A stretch of 64,000 nucleotides of DNA from Pontibacter ramchanderi (GCF_002846395.1 NZ_PJMU01000004.1:1-64000); one strand, 5' to 3'; counted from the first letter of the stretch, positions 1 through 9,837 are shown. Translations and numbers: made by a program. Notes: a model not told the origin generated them from the sequence alone.

Positions 1-72
1 CACTTCCTCCTTCTGGCAGGCAGTGGTAAGCGATGACAATAAAGCGATGGCTAAAAGTTGCTTGATTTTCAT
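1..72 (-). CDS. Lipoprotein, N-terminal start only (partial)
   Basis: The first 24 codons of a minus-strand gene that runs off the left edge. The translation starts MKIKQLLAIALL and continues to SSLTTACQKEEV, a typical lipoprotein signal peptide: two lysines, a hydrophobic core, then a lipobox (LTTAC) with the lipidated Cys at residue 19. The mature protein lies outside the window, so no function can be assigned. Its start lies about 830 bp from the divergent alginate-lyase-like gene. Confidence 0.6.
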   Translation of the reverse strand, partial: MKIKQLLAIALLSSLTTACQKEEV

Positions 73-903
73 TAACTGCTTAAAATTTAAAAATTAATAT
101 GTATGGTGTTTTCTTGCTGATAGTGATATTGTAGTTTTAAAAGTCGTTATAACAAATGTTTATAGGTATTAATGTAATTTCTTTGTGTTATCCTTCTTGT
201 TTTGACTTCACAAAGATTCCAGGAAGCATTAAAAATGTTTAATTAACCTATCTCGTTTGGCAAACATATATTATATGTTATTAACTGCAAATTCATTAAC
301 TAAAATATTATAATATTCATTGTGTTTCTTATTTATGTTATATAAATATGATCATAAAAGCTTTATATGCTTGGTAATGTCTAATAATCAACATTTTAAT
401 TTATATATATAGTGGTAGAGTAGATTGGTTGGGAGTTAATGGATGTGCATGAAATTCTTCGGTCTATTTTCAAACTTTAAGTCAATAATGAGTATAATGT
501 TTTGAGAGGAGGTATAGTACATTTTTTTCTGAGTATTTAGGAGATGAATTTTGAAAATTGGACTTATGGTATGTCTTAAGTGTGTTATAACAACGGGTGT
601 ATGAAAAAGGAAAATGTGTCTATAAATAATAGCTGGAGTACATTGGAGCGAGGTTAAGTTGGAGAGAAGAAACACAAGAAGCTACTAGTTTGATGATAAA
701 CACATAAAGATTTAACTCAGGACTGGTTTTGAATAAAGCATCAATAGGAAATAGTTTTACAATTCACTTATGTAAAAAAAATGTAAAGTTTGGCTTTTTT
801 GAAGCAAAAAGAGGGTTTTAAGTTGTAATGTAAGCACTGATACTGCGTATAAAACTAGATAGAGCTATACATTATTTATTAAGGGAGGACTAGGTATAAC
901 TTT
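73..903. other. AT-rich intergenic stretch without a convincing gene
   Basis: About 830 bp of very AT-rich DNA between two divergent genes. Only short open frames occur, and the longest (about 79 codons, minus strand) has no signal peptide, domain or plausible composition. A purine-rich GGGAGG at about 883-888 lies 15-20 bases before the ATG at 904 and may serve as its ribosome binding site. One GGTATAG word occurs at 511. No clear promoter could be fixed. Confidence 0.5.
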
Positions 904-2112
904 ATGAGCTTTACAAAGCTATTACATAAGATAACTTTAATTCTTGTACTAGAAATTGTACTTGTTGCCAATATATGCGCAGACACAACTCCTCTAACCT
1001 TTATTTTGGATAGAGAATTACTGAAAAGAAACAAGTATGAAATCAGAACCGGTAACGAGATTTACCTGACAGCTTTATCAGACCTCGTTTTAGCTGCAGA
1101 CAATGTGCTCAATAATCCTCCCTATACTGTAGTTAATAAAACGATTATACCTCCTAGCGGTAATAAGCATGATTACTTTAGTTTAGCTCCCTATTGGTGG
1201 CCTGATCCAACCAAACGGAATGGTCGGCCTTATAAGCAGAAAGATGGTAGAACAAATCCTGAAGCAAACGTAATAAAAGACAAATTTTATGTTGCCAGTT
1301 TGAGTAAGGACATTCAGTTGCTCGGGTTAACCTATTACTATACAGAAGATGAAAAATATGCTCGGAAGGCAACAGAATTGTTGCGCGTATTTTTTATTGA
1401 CAGAGCCACTAGAATGAATCCAAATCTCAACTACGGACAGGCCATACTTGGTGTCAATGATGGGCGCAGTGTGGCATTAATCGAGACACAGCATTTTGTT
1501 AATCTAATTGACGGTGTTCAGCTGGTTGCGGGGTCTGATAGTTGGACACCTAAAGATCACGAAGCATTAACTAATTGGTTTTCGCAGTTTTATAAGTGGA
1601 TGTTGAATAGTTCTATTGGCAAAGAAGGGATAAAATCTGATAATAATATAGGCACTTATTATGACATACAGATTATAACTTACGCACTGTTTACTGAGAA
1701 CAAGTCATTCGCAAAGTCCTATCTAATTAATAATGTAATGAAAAGGATAGACGTTCAGTTCGATAAAGATGGTAGCCAACCACTTGAACTTAAGCGTACC
1801 AAGTCTTGGACCTATTGTATAAAGAATATAAGGGGATGGATGATGTTGGCAAATCTTGGGGCTGTGACAGGAGTTGATATTTGGAACTATAGAACTAGTA
1901 GTGGTAAATCGCTTGAACAAGGTATATTATGGTTACTACCTTATGCAGCCGGAGATAAAAAATGGGATTATGAGGAAATAAGATCTGTGAATCTGGATTG
2001 GTTCATCCCTATAGCAAGAACATCATTGCCAGTATACAAAAATGTACGATTGGCTTCATACCTTTCACACAAAACTTTGACCTCCAGAAGTAAAAAGGAA
2101 TTGCTAATGTAA
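904..2112 (+). CDS. Alginate lyase family protein (PL5-like fold), catalytic motif altered
   Basis: 402 aa, exported: a signal peptide ends near residue 26 (NICA). The body matches the alginate_lyase family (PF05426), alpha/alpha-barrel polysaccharide lyases that cleave uronate-containing polymers. Visible landmarks are LAPYWWPDP (about 97-105), the NNxGTYYDIQ block (about 247-256) and LKRTKSWTY (about 297-305), holding the Arg and Tyr expected in the active site. In the family as I know it the second block reads NNHGTWYD; here residue 249 is Ile (codon ATA at 1648-1650) instead of the catalytic His. The enzyme may therefore be inactive or have changed chemistry. It stands beyond the end of the exopolysaccharide operon, on the opposite strand, and could trim or bind that polymer. 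Family placement is fairly sure; activity is doubtful. Confidence 0.8.
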   Translation: MSFTKLLHKITLILVLEIVLVANICADTTPLTFILDRELLKRNKYEIRTGNEIYLTALSDLVLAADNVLNNPPYTVVNKTIIPPSGNKHDYFSLAPYWWPDPTKRNGRPYKQKDGRTNPEANVIKDKFYVASLSKDIQLLGLTYYYTEDEKYARKATELLRVFFIDRATRMNPNLNYGQAILGVNDGRSVALIETQHFVNLIDGVQLVAGSDSWTPKDHEALTNWFSQFYKWMLNSSIGKEGIKSDNNIGTYYDIQIITYALFTENKSFAKSYLINNVMKRIDVQFDKDGSQPLELKRTKSWTYCIKNIRGWMMLANLGAVTGVDIWNYRTSSGKSLEQGILWLLPYAAGDKKWDYEEIRSVNLDWFIPIARTSLPVYKNVRLASYLSHKTLTSRSKKELLM

Positions 2113-2179
2113 TAATATTTGTCTGCTAAATTTATAATCCATCAGCGGGATTACATACGATTTAATGGGAGTGTAATTT

Positions 2180-2780
2180 AAACTGTGTCATTTCCTGATT
2201 TCCATTTGCTGGCCCTGTTGCTGTACTGGCATGAAGCCATATAGTAACAGGGCCAGACTTTTGAAGTGCGGCTCACTGCAAGTCCAGCAGCATCGTGTCC
2301 CTGAACCAGATGGAGTGTTGCCGGACCGTCTGGCTCCAGTTGCTTGAGCCCACATACTTGATGCAGCAGCGGATCTGGTGCACGATACAGTTTTGTACTT
2401 CAGCCTGAGGGAAGACACTGGCAATAGCCTTTATGTTGTCGATGCAGGCAACGAGCATGTCGGAAGCGCCCGGCTGCTACAGGTCGGTGAGCACTAAGAG
2501 CTAGAAGGCGGCCCCCTCGCATTCGGAGACTCACAGGCCCAGCAACTCCTTGTGGTCGTGGCGGACTGTACACAGAATGTTATAAACAGCTTGCGAGATG
2601 GTGCACCTCCAGCACCGCGTCCAGGGCAACTTACAGAAAGTGCTTCAGCAAGGACCCTAAGGCGCCGTCTTGGCCGAAGATGGGCTTGCCGCTCCGGAAC
2701 TCTTCTAGGAACTGGCGCTTCTTGATCTTCTCCAGATCCAGCTAGTTCTACTATTCCATGTTGACTGTCTTGAAGGTATT
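2180..2780 (-). pseudogene. Decayed IS256-family transposase remnant
   Basis: Read on the minus strand, pieces of an IS256/Mutator-type transposase appear in order. Near 2735-2650 there is FRSGKPIFGQDGALGSLLKH, then a TAA, then VALDAVLEVHH in the same frame. A piece ending HKELLGL lies near 2545, then VSECEGAAF and LLVLTDL, then a long piece with SVFPQAEVQNCIVHQIR (about 2420-2370). Stops interrupt these blocks, including TGA and TAG where the family usually has Trp, and roughly 100 residues of the middle are missing. The GC-rich relic lies in AT-rich DNA between two convergent genes. It cannot make a transposase. Confidence 0.8.
2211..2254. repeat. Inverted repeat at the end of the IS256 relic
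   Basis: GGCCCTGTT at 2211-2219 is answered by AACAGGGCC at 2246-2254, giving a 9-bp stem with a 26-base spacer. It lies just beyond the last recognisable transposase codons and may be part of the element end, or a hairpin between the two convergent transcription units. Confidence 0.45.
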
Positions 2781-2802
2781 AGTTCTAATCCTTTGATACG
2801 TT

Positions 2803-3918
2803 TTATTTTACAGCCTCAATATAGGAAAGATACTTGTCTGCTATTTTAGCTACCGCAAAGTCTTCTGCTCTAGTTATCAATTCTTTTTTCTGAAAACTCA
2901 CATTGTTTAATATTTGAGCTAGTGCAGCAGCCATTTTATCTGGATCACTGGTAGGAACTAATATACCATACTTGCCATTCTGTAGGATTTCATCAGGTCC
3001 GCTCGGACAATTTGTAGAAACTACGGGTGTTCCTACTCCAAGCGCTTCTACTATTGTATTCCCAAAACCTTCAAACTTAGAAGAAACGACAAGCGCCGAT
3101 GCTCTTCTAACATAGTAAAGCGGGTTGCTAACAAATCCTAGAAGTAGTACATGATCACTTAAAGACAGCTGATTTATCTGTTGCTCTAACTCTTCCCTTA
3201 AAGGGCCTTCTCCGAGTATAACTAACGAAATATCTTCTTTCTGCCTTAGAAGGTAAAATGCTTCAATCAGAGTAGCGAAATCTTTTTGTTGTGTTAACCT
3301 ACCGACACCTATTACAAATCTTTTGTTTAGGTTTTTAAATCGTAGGTCTACCGTTTCAACACTCTCACAACCCAAGTCGTAAGGCTTGTAAACAGGATTA
3401 TAGATTACTTCTATATTTTTTCTATTAACCCCCATCCTTAAAGCAAAGTCATCCGCCACCCCTTCTGATACAGCAATAATTTTTGACGGGAGTTTGTAGA
3501 GCAACTTGGCCATTAGCTTAAAGTGTAACTTCTTATATAATAGTGCACTTTTGTGCTGGCTGTAGTAGTTCTCAGCAGTTTGGTTTGTATGTAGTGATAC
3601 TACTGCTTTTGTCCTGTTTAAAGTAGTGGCACAGCATACAATATTTACAATGTTGAGGTATTCTCGCGCAGAAATAACAGCAAAAGGTTTCTCCTTGTGT
3701 AGGTAGTTTATGAAGCTTCTGATGCTAGCAGATGCCCTTCCATTACCTTCGAACACCCTTACGTTTTCAGGAATTTGTTCAAGAAACTCCCCTTCTTTCT
3801 TTGTAAGAAATAAGTCTACAGGGATACCTCTGCTTGTATATTCTTCTATAAGGTTAATAAAGAGTTTACCAATACCACCTAATGAAAGTGTGCCAGGGAA
3901 AAAGCAAATTCTTTTCAT
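2803..3918 (-). CDS. Glycosyltransferase family 4 (GT-B)
   Basis: 371 aa, cytoplasmic or membrane-peripheral. It should transfer a sugar from a nucleotide-sugar donor to the growing exopolysaccharide repeat unit. The N-terminal half has the GT4 acceptor-domain start (FFPGTLSLGGIGKLFINLI), and the C-terminal half has the donor-binding EX7E element EGFGNTIVEALGVGTPVVS near residues 279-297. It is the last gene of the minus-strand exopolysaccharide operon, 7 bp after the polymerase-like gene, so co-transcription is likely. Donor and linkage cannot be read from sequence. Downstream lies the IS256 relic; no terminator was seen between them. Confidence 0.9.
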   Translation of the reverse strand: MKRICFFPGTLSLGGIGKLFINLIEEYTSRGIPVDLFLTKKEGEFLEQIPENVRVFEGNGRASASIRSFINYLHKEKPFAVISAREYLNIVNIVCCATTLNRTKAVVSLHTNQTAENYYSQHKSALLYKKLHFKLMAKLLYKLPSKIIAVSEGVADDFALRMGVNRKNIEVIYNPVYKPYDLGCESVETVDLRFKNLNKRFVIGVGRLTQQKDFATLIEAFYLLRQKEDISLVILGEGPLREELEQQINQLSLSDHVLLLGFVSNPLYYVRRASALVVSSKFEGFGNTIVEALGVGTPVVSTNCPSGPDEILQNGKYGILVPTSDPDKMAAALAQILNNVSFQKKELITRAEDFAVAKIADKYLSYIEAVK

Positions 3919-3925
3919 TAATCGA

Positions 3926-5257
3926 TTAACTATTATGTATGTGGAGTTTCATTTGTAGCGAGTCTATAGTTTTCAAATACTCGCGGACAGTTACTGAAGA
4001 ATATGCTAGTATGAGTCCTAGCCAGAGCCAAAACACACCTTCACCAAATATTGAACTAGGTCCTACACTTAAAAGCGGGAAAACAATAATTGAAGCTCTG
4101 AGCATCATTGGCATAGCATTCTGTACAGCAAAATGATACGAACTCAATCTTTTGTATACTCTAAACAGGATATAAAGCTGACCTATGACTATTAGGATGC
4201 CATACTCCACAAGTAATTGCAGGAAATAACTATGTGGAGGTAATCCATTTAAATTATGTACTGAAGAACCTGGACCCATGCCTATACCTAAATTTTCAAG
4301 TGCATAGTTTAGGGTAGTTGAATATAGAACACTTCTTCCTTCTTCTTTTGTTTGGTGGTTTTTTTCAACAACAAGGTATAGTTTACTTGTAATGGCGTCT
4401 AAAATTGCGGGTTCAAACAAAGCGAGGCCCAAGAAGGCTATTACTCCTAAAATAGCTAAGTTGGCTAAGTTGACTTTAAGCTTGCTAGTGGAGAGGAATG
4501 TAAAAATAAAGAAGAGAGCGAAACATAATGAAAATCCTGCAATGGCAGCTCGGGAGTAAGAGCAAATAAGTATAAAAATGCTAAGTGAGAGGCTAAAGCA
4601 GTTTATAATATACAATTTAGTTGGTTGATATTTCTTTATGATCTTGCCTAACAATACTATGGATGTGATGGCATTAAAAAAAGCGTAGTTATTTTGGTTG
4701 TTAAAAATTGACCTAGGTGCTAAAAAACCAATTCGCTCTATTGCTCTTTCTGTTTTAGAGCCTATTTCTGTTACAAGCAAAAATTGCTGATTTAACACCT
4801 CCCACAGCCCAATCAGGTTGACAAATATTGCTCCGAAAATCCAAATACTGATGACAAGGTTTAATCTATCCTCTGTATTTACATACCTGGTTATAAGCCA
4901 TGTAAAGGTTAGTCCGGTCTGTAAAATCCCTATTTCTTTAATTGCGAGTATTTTGTCGGGAGCCCAAACTACACTTATCAGACCCAACAGCAAAAAGACT
5001 GCGATAAACCTTGAATTGAAAGATAATAAGGGGTCGTTCCATCCTTTGTTTATTAGTATAAAGAACACTCCAACAAATCCGAAGAAACGTAATGGGTATA
5101 ATTGAAAAAAAGATAAATCTATTTTTACTAAGAGACTACCTAAGAAGACGCTGCCAACAGACAGAATGGTAAGTATAAAACCCCAATCCCAGGTCTTTAA
5201 CTTTTCCTCTTCATGCGTAGTATCAGGTTCAATTCTGTTTAATGTGACTTCACCCAT
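3926..5257 (-). CDS. O-antigen polymerase/ligase-like membrane protein (Wzy/WaaL family)
   Basis: 443 aa with about ten to twelve hydrophobic segments and one larger extracytoplasmic loop near residues 280-340. The loop holds the family pattern GIGMGPGSSVHNLNG followed by PPHSYFLQLLVEYG, as in PF04932. Members polymerise lipid-linked repeat units (Wzy) or ligate them to lipid A core (WaaL). Its place between glycosyltransferases, with a flippase and Wzc/Wza partners upstream, makes exopolysaccharide polymerase the better guess. It is co-directional with its neighbours and 41 bp after the preceding GT2 gene. Confidence 0.85.
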   Translation of the reverse strand: MGEVTLNRIEPDTTHEEEKLKTWDWGFILTILSVGSVFLGSLLVKIDLSFFQLYPLRFFGFVGVFFILINKGWNDPLLSFNSRFIAVFLLLGLISVVWAPDKILAIKEIGILQTGLTFTWLITRYVNTEDRLNLVISIWIFGAIFVNLIGLWEVLNQQFLLVTEIGSKTERAIERIGFLAPRSIFNNQNNYAFFNAITSIVLLGKIIKKYQPTKLYIINCFSLSLSIFILICSYSRAAIAGFSLCFALFFIFTFLSTSKLKVNLANLAILGVIAFLGLALFEPAILDAITSKLYLVVEKNHQTKEEGRSVLYSTTLNYALENLGIGMGPGSSVHNLNGLPPHSYFLQLLVEYGILIVIGQLYILFRVYKRLSSYHFAVQNAMPMMLRASIIVFPLLSVGPSSIFGEGVFWLWLGLILAYSSVTVREYLKTIDSLQMKLHIHNS

Positions 5258-5298
5258 ATCCTTTATTTTATAGTAGCAAAGGTAATTTAGGCTAAATA

Positions 5299-6207
5299 TC
5301 AGAATGAGTGCCTAACCCTATTTAAGTGCAGTTTTGTTATAAGCCATACGGCTTGTAGGTTTAAGTTCATTTTCTTTACGAGATCATATCGAATACTCTT
5401 ACGCTCATAAACCCGACCATTCAAAAGAATATACAAATACCTGTTCTGATAATACTTTATAGCTTTTTTAACTGTATTGTTTTGCGTGTGAAGCAAATCC
5501 TGTAAGAACGGTGAGAAAATAAAAGTGATATCTCGTTCAACATTCTCCGTTACCATATTTACAGAGTCCATGTGATAATAGGACAAGACTTTATTTATCC
5601 AAATACATTTACTGCTGCGCCATAAACACCTTGTCCAGGTATCCATATCGCCTCCTCGTTTAAAACCATTCTCAGGGAATCCCGATGACTCGATTAACAG
5701 CTTTTTTTTTATTGAAACTGCTCCGGTCCACATAGGTTGTGGCCCTTTTAGGAAATCAATTAGATTAAAAGACCTTTGAGAGTATTTTTTGTTTTGTTTC
5801 GAAAAGGTATCCAGTTCTTTTTTAGAACCTGATACCTTGCACCAGCCCCAACTGATAATTTCGATGTCTCTGTTTTGCTGTAAGGTGTTGTGTAGATTTT
5901 CCAATAATGTTAACTCCCAACGATCGTCTGCGTCCAGAAAACATACCCAGTTGTTCTGAGCTGTAGCAATGCCTAAATTTCTCGCTGCATATCCTCCAGG
6001 TCCAGGGGTGTCCCGTCTTAATAACCTTATTCTCGGATCTCTGAAAGTTTTAAGTTTCTCAGAGGATCCGTCAGTTGATGCATCGTCAATAAGAAGCAGC
6101 TCAAAATTTTGGTGCGTTTGGTTCAGCACTGAATTTACTGACCGCTCCAAATGGGGGAGTTTATTGTGAACAGGGATGATAACTGAAAATGTAATCTCTT
6201 TATCCAT
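5299..6207 (-). CDS. Glycosyltransferase family 2
   Basis: 302 aa GT-A enzyme, inverting family GT2. Visible motifs are FSVIIPVHNK at the N-terminus, LLIDDASTDGSSEKL (nucleotide binding) and CFLDADDRWE, the metal-binding DxD region. The chosen start is the ATG at 6207-6205, which places the Rossmann beta-strand at residue 6 as usual. A longer frame reaching 6288 would add 27 unrelated residues and overlap the preceding gene by 32 bp. It belongs to the exopolysaccharide operon and probably adds one sugar of the repeat unit. Confidence 0.88.
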   Translation of the reverse strand: MDKEITFSVIIPVHNKLPHLERSVNSVLNQTHQNFELLLIDDASTDGSSEKLKTFRDPRIRLLRRDTPGPGGYAARNLGIATAQNNWVCFLDADDRWELTLLENLHNTLQQNRDIEIISWGWCKVSGSKKELDTFSKQNKKYSQRSFNLIDFLKGPQPMWTGAVSIKKKLLIESSGFPENGFKRGGDMDTWTRCLWRSSKCIWINKVLSYYHMDSVNMVTENVERDITFIFSPFLQDLLHTQNNTVKKAIKYYQNRYLYILLNGRVYERKSIRYDLVKKMNLNLQAVWLITKLHLNRVRHSF

Positions 6208-6256
6208 ATGGCGCATGTTATAGGGGTACTTCCATTGTAAAAAAAATTTGAGATAA

Positions 6257-7159
6257 CTAATCGATATCTCTGAATGGTTCTGCACCATGCTGCAGCCTTA
6301 TTTCCTCATAAGCACGAATAACTCTTATGTTATACCTTAGAAAGAAAACAAGCAGCTTTAACTTAAGGCTTAAGTGCTTGCCCCTGGCATATATATGCCT
6401 GAACTCATTTATCGGTGGGCGAACCTCATAGATCAGATAAGCGAGTCTGGAAATAGACGATTCCATGGATTGGTGTTCCATTTGAATTGTTCCGGAGGCA
6501 CAACGACGTACTTTGTCTATAATTTGCTTCAGACTTTTTCTAGCTGGGTGCTTAACGATAACATCGGGTGAAAATCCAATATGGAATTTTTTTGATTCTG
6601 CCCTTTTACCCCATTCGTAGTCGCCTCCAGAGAACATGTTAGAATTAAAGTATCCAACCTCATTCAGCACTGATTTCTTTGTAAACATATTGGCGGTTAC
6701 AGAAACTCCTCTGCTCACGTTTTCTTCTTGCCTGAAAGCATATATAAGATCGTAAGCTTCTGCCAGGTTGTAGTTGTCGCCTGATGTAAATAGATCAACT
6801 CTTCCACCTAGTCTATCTATATTTTGGTTCTTATCAAAAAAGGAGACCGCAGCTCTTATCCAATTAGGGTCAGGTATGCAGTCTGAGTCAGTAAAGCCTA
6901 TGATCGAACCTTTCGCTTTGGCAATACCTGTATTCCTAGCAGCATAAGATCCAGGTACGGCTTCATTTATGACTTCCAGGTTTGCATCAATTTTAATTTT
7001 CTCTGGAATTAGATCATCGGGAGCATTATTAATAACCAGTACTTCGAATTTCTCCTTGGGATATGTCTGCGTCTCCAATGCTCTCAAGCAAATTAGTAGC
7101 CTATCCCAGTCATGGTAAGTAGGTATAATGATCGAAACAAATGGAGTTGGTGATGACAT
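6257..7159 (-). CDS. Glycosyltransferase family 2
   Basis: 300 aa GT2 enzyme. The N-terminus reads FVSIIIPTYHDWDRLLICLR. VINNAPDD replaces the common ENNSTD nucleotide loop, and IGFTDSDCIPDPNW carries the metal-binding DSD. Its C-terminal part lacks transmembrane spans, so it is likely a soluble or peripheral transferase. It is the middle of three consecutive GT2 genes and diverges clearly from its two neighbours, so it probably uses another donor or acceptor. Gap to the preceding gene is 78 bp. Confidence 0.88.
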   Translation of the reverse strand: MSSPTPFVSIIIPTYHDWDRLLICLRALETQTYPKEKFEVLVINNAPDDLIPEKIKIDANLEVINEAVPGSYAARNTGIAKAKGSIIGFTDSDCIPDPNWIRAAVSFFDKNQNIDRLGGRVDLFTSGDNYNLAEAYDLIYAFRQEENVSRGVSVTANMFTKKSVLNEVGYFNSNMFSGGDYEWGKRAESKKFHIGFSPDVIVKHPARKSLKQIIDKVRRCASGTIQMEHQSMESSISRLAYLIYEVRPPINEFRHIYARGKHLSLKLKLLVFFLRYNIRVIRAYEEIRLQHGAEPFRDID

Positions 7160-7237
7160 AGTGACTTGGTGTTTACTGAGGTTATCTTAGTTGCAACGCT
7201 TTATCGGTAGTTTTTCTGCCGAAATGTTTGAATAGAT

Positions 7238-8251
7238 TTAATATCTGAGTAAGTAGGCGTATTTAACTATAAGTACGATATCTAGAAGTTTAGTAGGTAT
7301 ACTAGAATCAGCATATTTCATTCTGGTATAATGGCTTACAAAATTTCCATAAGCTTTAAGCTTGTTGATAAATTTTAGTTCTGAAAAGTGAGCGTACTTT
7401 TTCTGCTCCTTAAAAAAGTAACTGTTTTGTTGTCCTATTAGAAATAGGAGGTAATACATGTTTTTGAGTATCTCTTGTTTATATTGAGAGGAGAGAAGCC
7501 CCTTTTGTTCTAAATGGTTAAATATCCTTACTCTCAGATCGTATCGGTTGTGAAAAATCACCGCATTTTTAGTCGTATTATTTGTCTTGGAGATAGATTC
7601 AGGTTGTTTATAGACGATGGTGTGCATGTAGTGGCTTTGTGCAAACACATGGTTTGACTGTAAAAGCCTGAACATTAAGTCATATTCTTGAGAAGACTTT
7701 ATATTCTCATCAAATCTTTGAACTTGTAGAAGGCTTTTCCTCTTCCATAAGTTTGCACTTGTTATACCTAGTTTAGAGCTTATAAGTCCTTTCCATGGAT
7801 CATCTTCTGTAGCAATCTCCACTTTATAGGACTTGTTTTTGTTTTGAACAAATCTTACGTAATCCCCAGTAACAACATCGGGCTTATGTTCTTTTATGAT
7901 ATTCACCTGTACCTCAATTTTTTCAGGTAGAATTTCATCATCAGCGTCCAGGAACTGTATCCATTCTCCTTTTGCTTTTTCAATACCTAAATTTCTTGCA
8001 GCACATGCTCCTTTTTTAGACTCTCTATACACTTTGATCAACCCAGGATACGCTTGTTCGAACTTCCGAAGCAGATCTTCAGTCCCATCCGTCGAGTTGT
8101 TTTCGATCAGTAAAACCTCAAATATCGGATAAGACTGTTTTAACACACTATTAATGGCCCTGCTAACCCAATCCTCGCAGTTGTGACAAGGAATGACAAC
8201 TGTAACAGGTACTACTGTTTGTGTTATTCTGTGACGAGAAGCCTCTATCAT
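7238..8251 (-). CDS. Glycosyltransferase family 2
   Basis: 337 aa GT2 enzyme with TVVIPCHNCEDWVSRAINSV at the N-terminus, LLIENNSTDGTEDLL and QFLDADDEILP (DxD region). The C-terminal 120 residues are basic and aromatic without clear transmembrane spans. It starts 32 bp after the flippase stop codon and is the first glycosyltransferase gene of the operon. The specific sugar transferred cannot be told from the sequence. Confidence 0.9.
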   Translation of the reverse strand: MIEASRHRITQTVVPVTVVIPCHNCEDWVSRAINSVLKQSYPIFEVLLIENNSTDGTEDLLRKFEQAYPGLIKVYRESKKGACAARNLGIEKAKGEWIQFLDADDEILPEKIEVQVNIIKEHKPDVVTGDYVRFVQNKNKSYKVEIATEDDPWKGLISSKLGITSANLWKRKSLLQVQRFDENIKSSQEYDLMFRLLQSNHVFAQSHYMHTIVYKQPESISKTNNTTKNAVIFHNRYDLRVRIFNHLEQKGLLSSQYKQEILKNMYYLLFLIGQQNSYFFKEQKKYAHFSELKFINKLKAYGNFVSHYTRMKYADSSIPTKLLDIVLIVKYAYLLRY

Positions 8252-8283
8252 TGATCACTCAGTTAATACAAAATGAACTCATC

Positions 8284-9750
8284 TTAAACAGCAATGCTAC
8301 TCTTTTTCTTCCTGAAAGTACTGCTGAAATTATGCAACTGCTCTGTAAGCTCATCCTTCAAAAACAGCCATATTAAGCCCCCATATGTTAAACCTAATGC
8401 CGCAGCACAAAGAAGGTAGTGTAATTTTAAGCTATAAAGCAAAAAGCTAACAATGAAGGCTGCTGCGCTGGCTAGTAAAACAGGTCTCATTGTAACCAAC
8501 AAATCCTTTAGCGAAACGTGTAGCAGTTTATTCAGGTAGAATTGGGCAATCGCAACTTCTAAAGTTTTATTTAAAACATACGCCCAAGCCGCACCCACTA
8601 TTCCATAGAAGTAAATGCCAACAGAAATAGAAGGAACATAAAGTAGAGCCTTTAAAAATTGCATTTTCATTTCAGCGCCGGGTTTGCCAATACCTCTGAT
8701 AAGAATTGCATGGCTGCTGACGAGCATATGTAACATAACAGAAACGCTCAAGATTTTTAAGGGCAATATTGTACCTATCCATTTTTCGCCAAAAAACCCT
8801 AGCACAAAAGGCTCCCCTAAAACAATAAAAAACAGCATAATAGGATAAACGATGGCTCCATTTAACTTAACTACTTTATAGTAATATCTTTTTAAGGCAG
8901 GTAAATCAGACTGCTGTTGGCTGTAGACCGGATACATTACCTTATTAACCATGGTTGTCAATTGATTTCTAAAGGTGTCAGTCAGCACAAAGGCGAGCGT
9001 ATACTTTCCTAATGCTGCTGCGCTTAAAAGTTTGCCAATAAGCAAATAATCAATGTTCAGTATCAGAAAATTTACAAGGTGAGACCCTGTAGTGAAAAGG
9101 CCAAATCCGAATATATCTTTAAATGCTGTCTTGTCCCATACCAACTTGGGTAACCAGGATGTAGCTTTGAAATACAAGGGCATCGCAACCAGAAAGGTAG
9201 CTACAGAGTTAAAAACCAATGCCCAGACACCTGCACCAAGATATGCCAATGTCAGGGCTAGTAAACCTGAGAAAACTGTTGATACATTGTCTATGTAAGC
9301 GAGCTTTTTAAAATCCATCTGTTTTGTCAAACGCGCTTTATGCACTAGGTTAACTGGCCCGGATAATATCCCAAGGCTAAGCACCGGAATGATTTTCTCG
9401 AGCATGGGCTCGTTGAAAAACAAAGCAGCCATTGGCGCAAACACAAAGTAGATAGATATGTAAACGGCCACAGCCCATATTACGCCTGTCCAAAAAGCTG
9501 TATGGTAGTGACTGTCTTTGAGATTTTCTTCTTTCTTTTGAATTAGAGCAGCCCCTATACCTAGGTCATTGAATACCTGAATTAGACTGATAAAGACGGT
9601 AGCCATACCCACTATACCGAACTGCTCGGGGAAAAGCAGTTTAGCTAAGAGTATCTTGATGGCAAAAGCAAATACTTTATTGATGACCAATTGTACAGAA
9701 CTCCATAGTATTCCGCTAAAAATCTTTTTGTTTAAACTAAGGGGTTCCAT
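8284..9750 (-). CDS. Polysaccharide flippase (Wzx-like, MOP superfamily)
   Basis: 488 aa, nearly all hydrophobic, with about 12-14 membrane spans typical of the Polysacc_synt/MviN group. The N-terminus has the family's KKIFSGILWSSVQ and FGIVGMATVFISLIQVFNDL. It would move undecaprenyl-linked repeat units from the cytoplasmic to the periplasmic leaflet before Wzy-type polymerisation. It lies between the Wzc-like kinase and the glycosyltransferases, the normal context. Two CTATACC words occur within it (9555, 9612). Confidence 0.9.
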   Translation of the reverse strand: MEPLSLNKKIFSGILWSSVQLVINKVFAFAIKILLAKLLFPEQFGIVGMATVFISLIQVFNDLGIGAALIQKKEENLKDSHYHTAFWTGVIWAVAVYISIYFVFAPMAALFFNEPMLEKIIPVLSLGILSGPVNLVHKARLTKQMDFKKLAYIDNVSTVFSGLLALTLAYLGAGVWALVFNSVATFLVAMPLYFKATSWLPKLVWDKTAFKDIFGFGLFTTGSHLVNFLILNIDYLLIGKLLSAAALGKYTLAFVLTDTFRNQLTTMVNKVMYPVYSQQQSDLPALKRYYYKVVKLNGAIVYPIMLFFIVLGEPFVLGFFGEKWIGTILPLKILSVSVMLHMLVSSHAILIRGIGKPGAEMKMQFLKALLYVPSISVGIYFYGIVGAAWAYVLNKTLEVAIAQFYLNKLLHVSLKDLLVTMRPVLLASAAAFIVSFLLYSLKLHYLLCAAALGLTYGGLIWLFLKDELTEQLHNFSSTFRKKKSSIAV

Positions 9751-9837
9751 TAAGATACTCGACGTTATATTTAGTGGCGGCTATTATTAAATTTTACACT
9801 CTTCTATCATTCTCATAATTCAACCTGTTTCCTGCTG

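Noticed and set aside
436..675. 79-codon open frame on the minus strand in the AT-rich left gap
   Set aside because: No domain or signal peptide; AT-rich composition favours chance frames.
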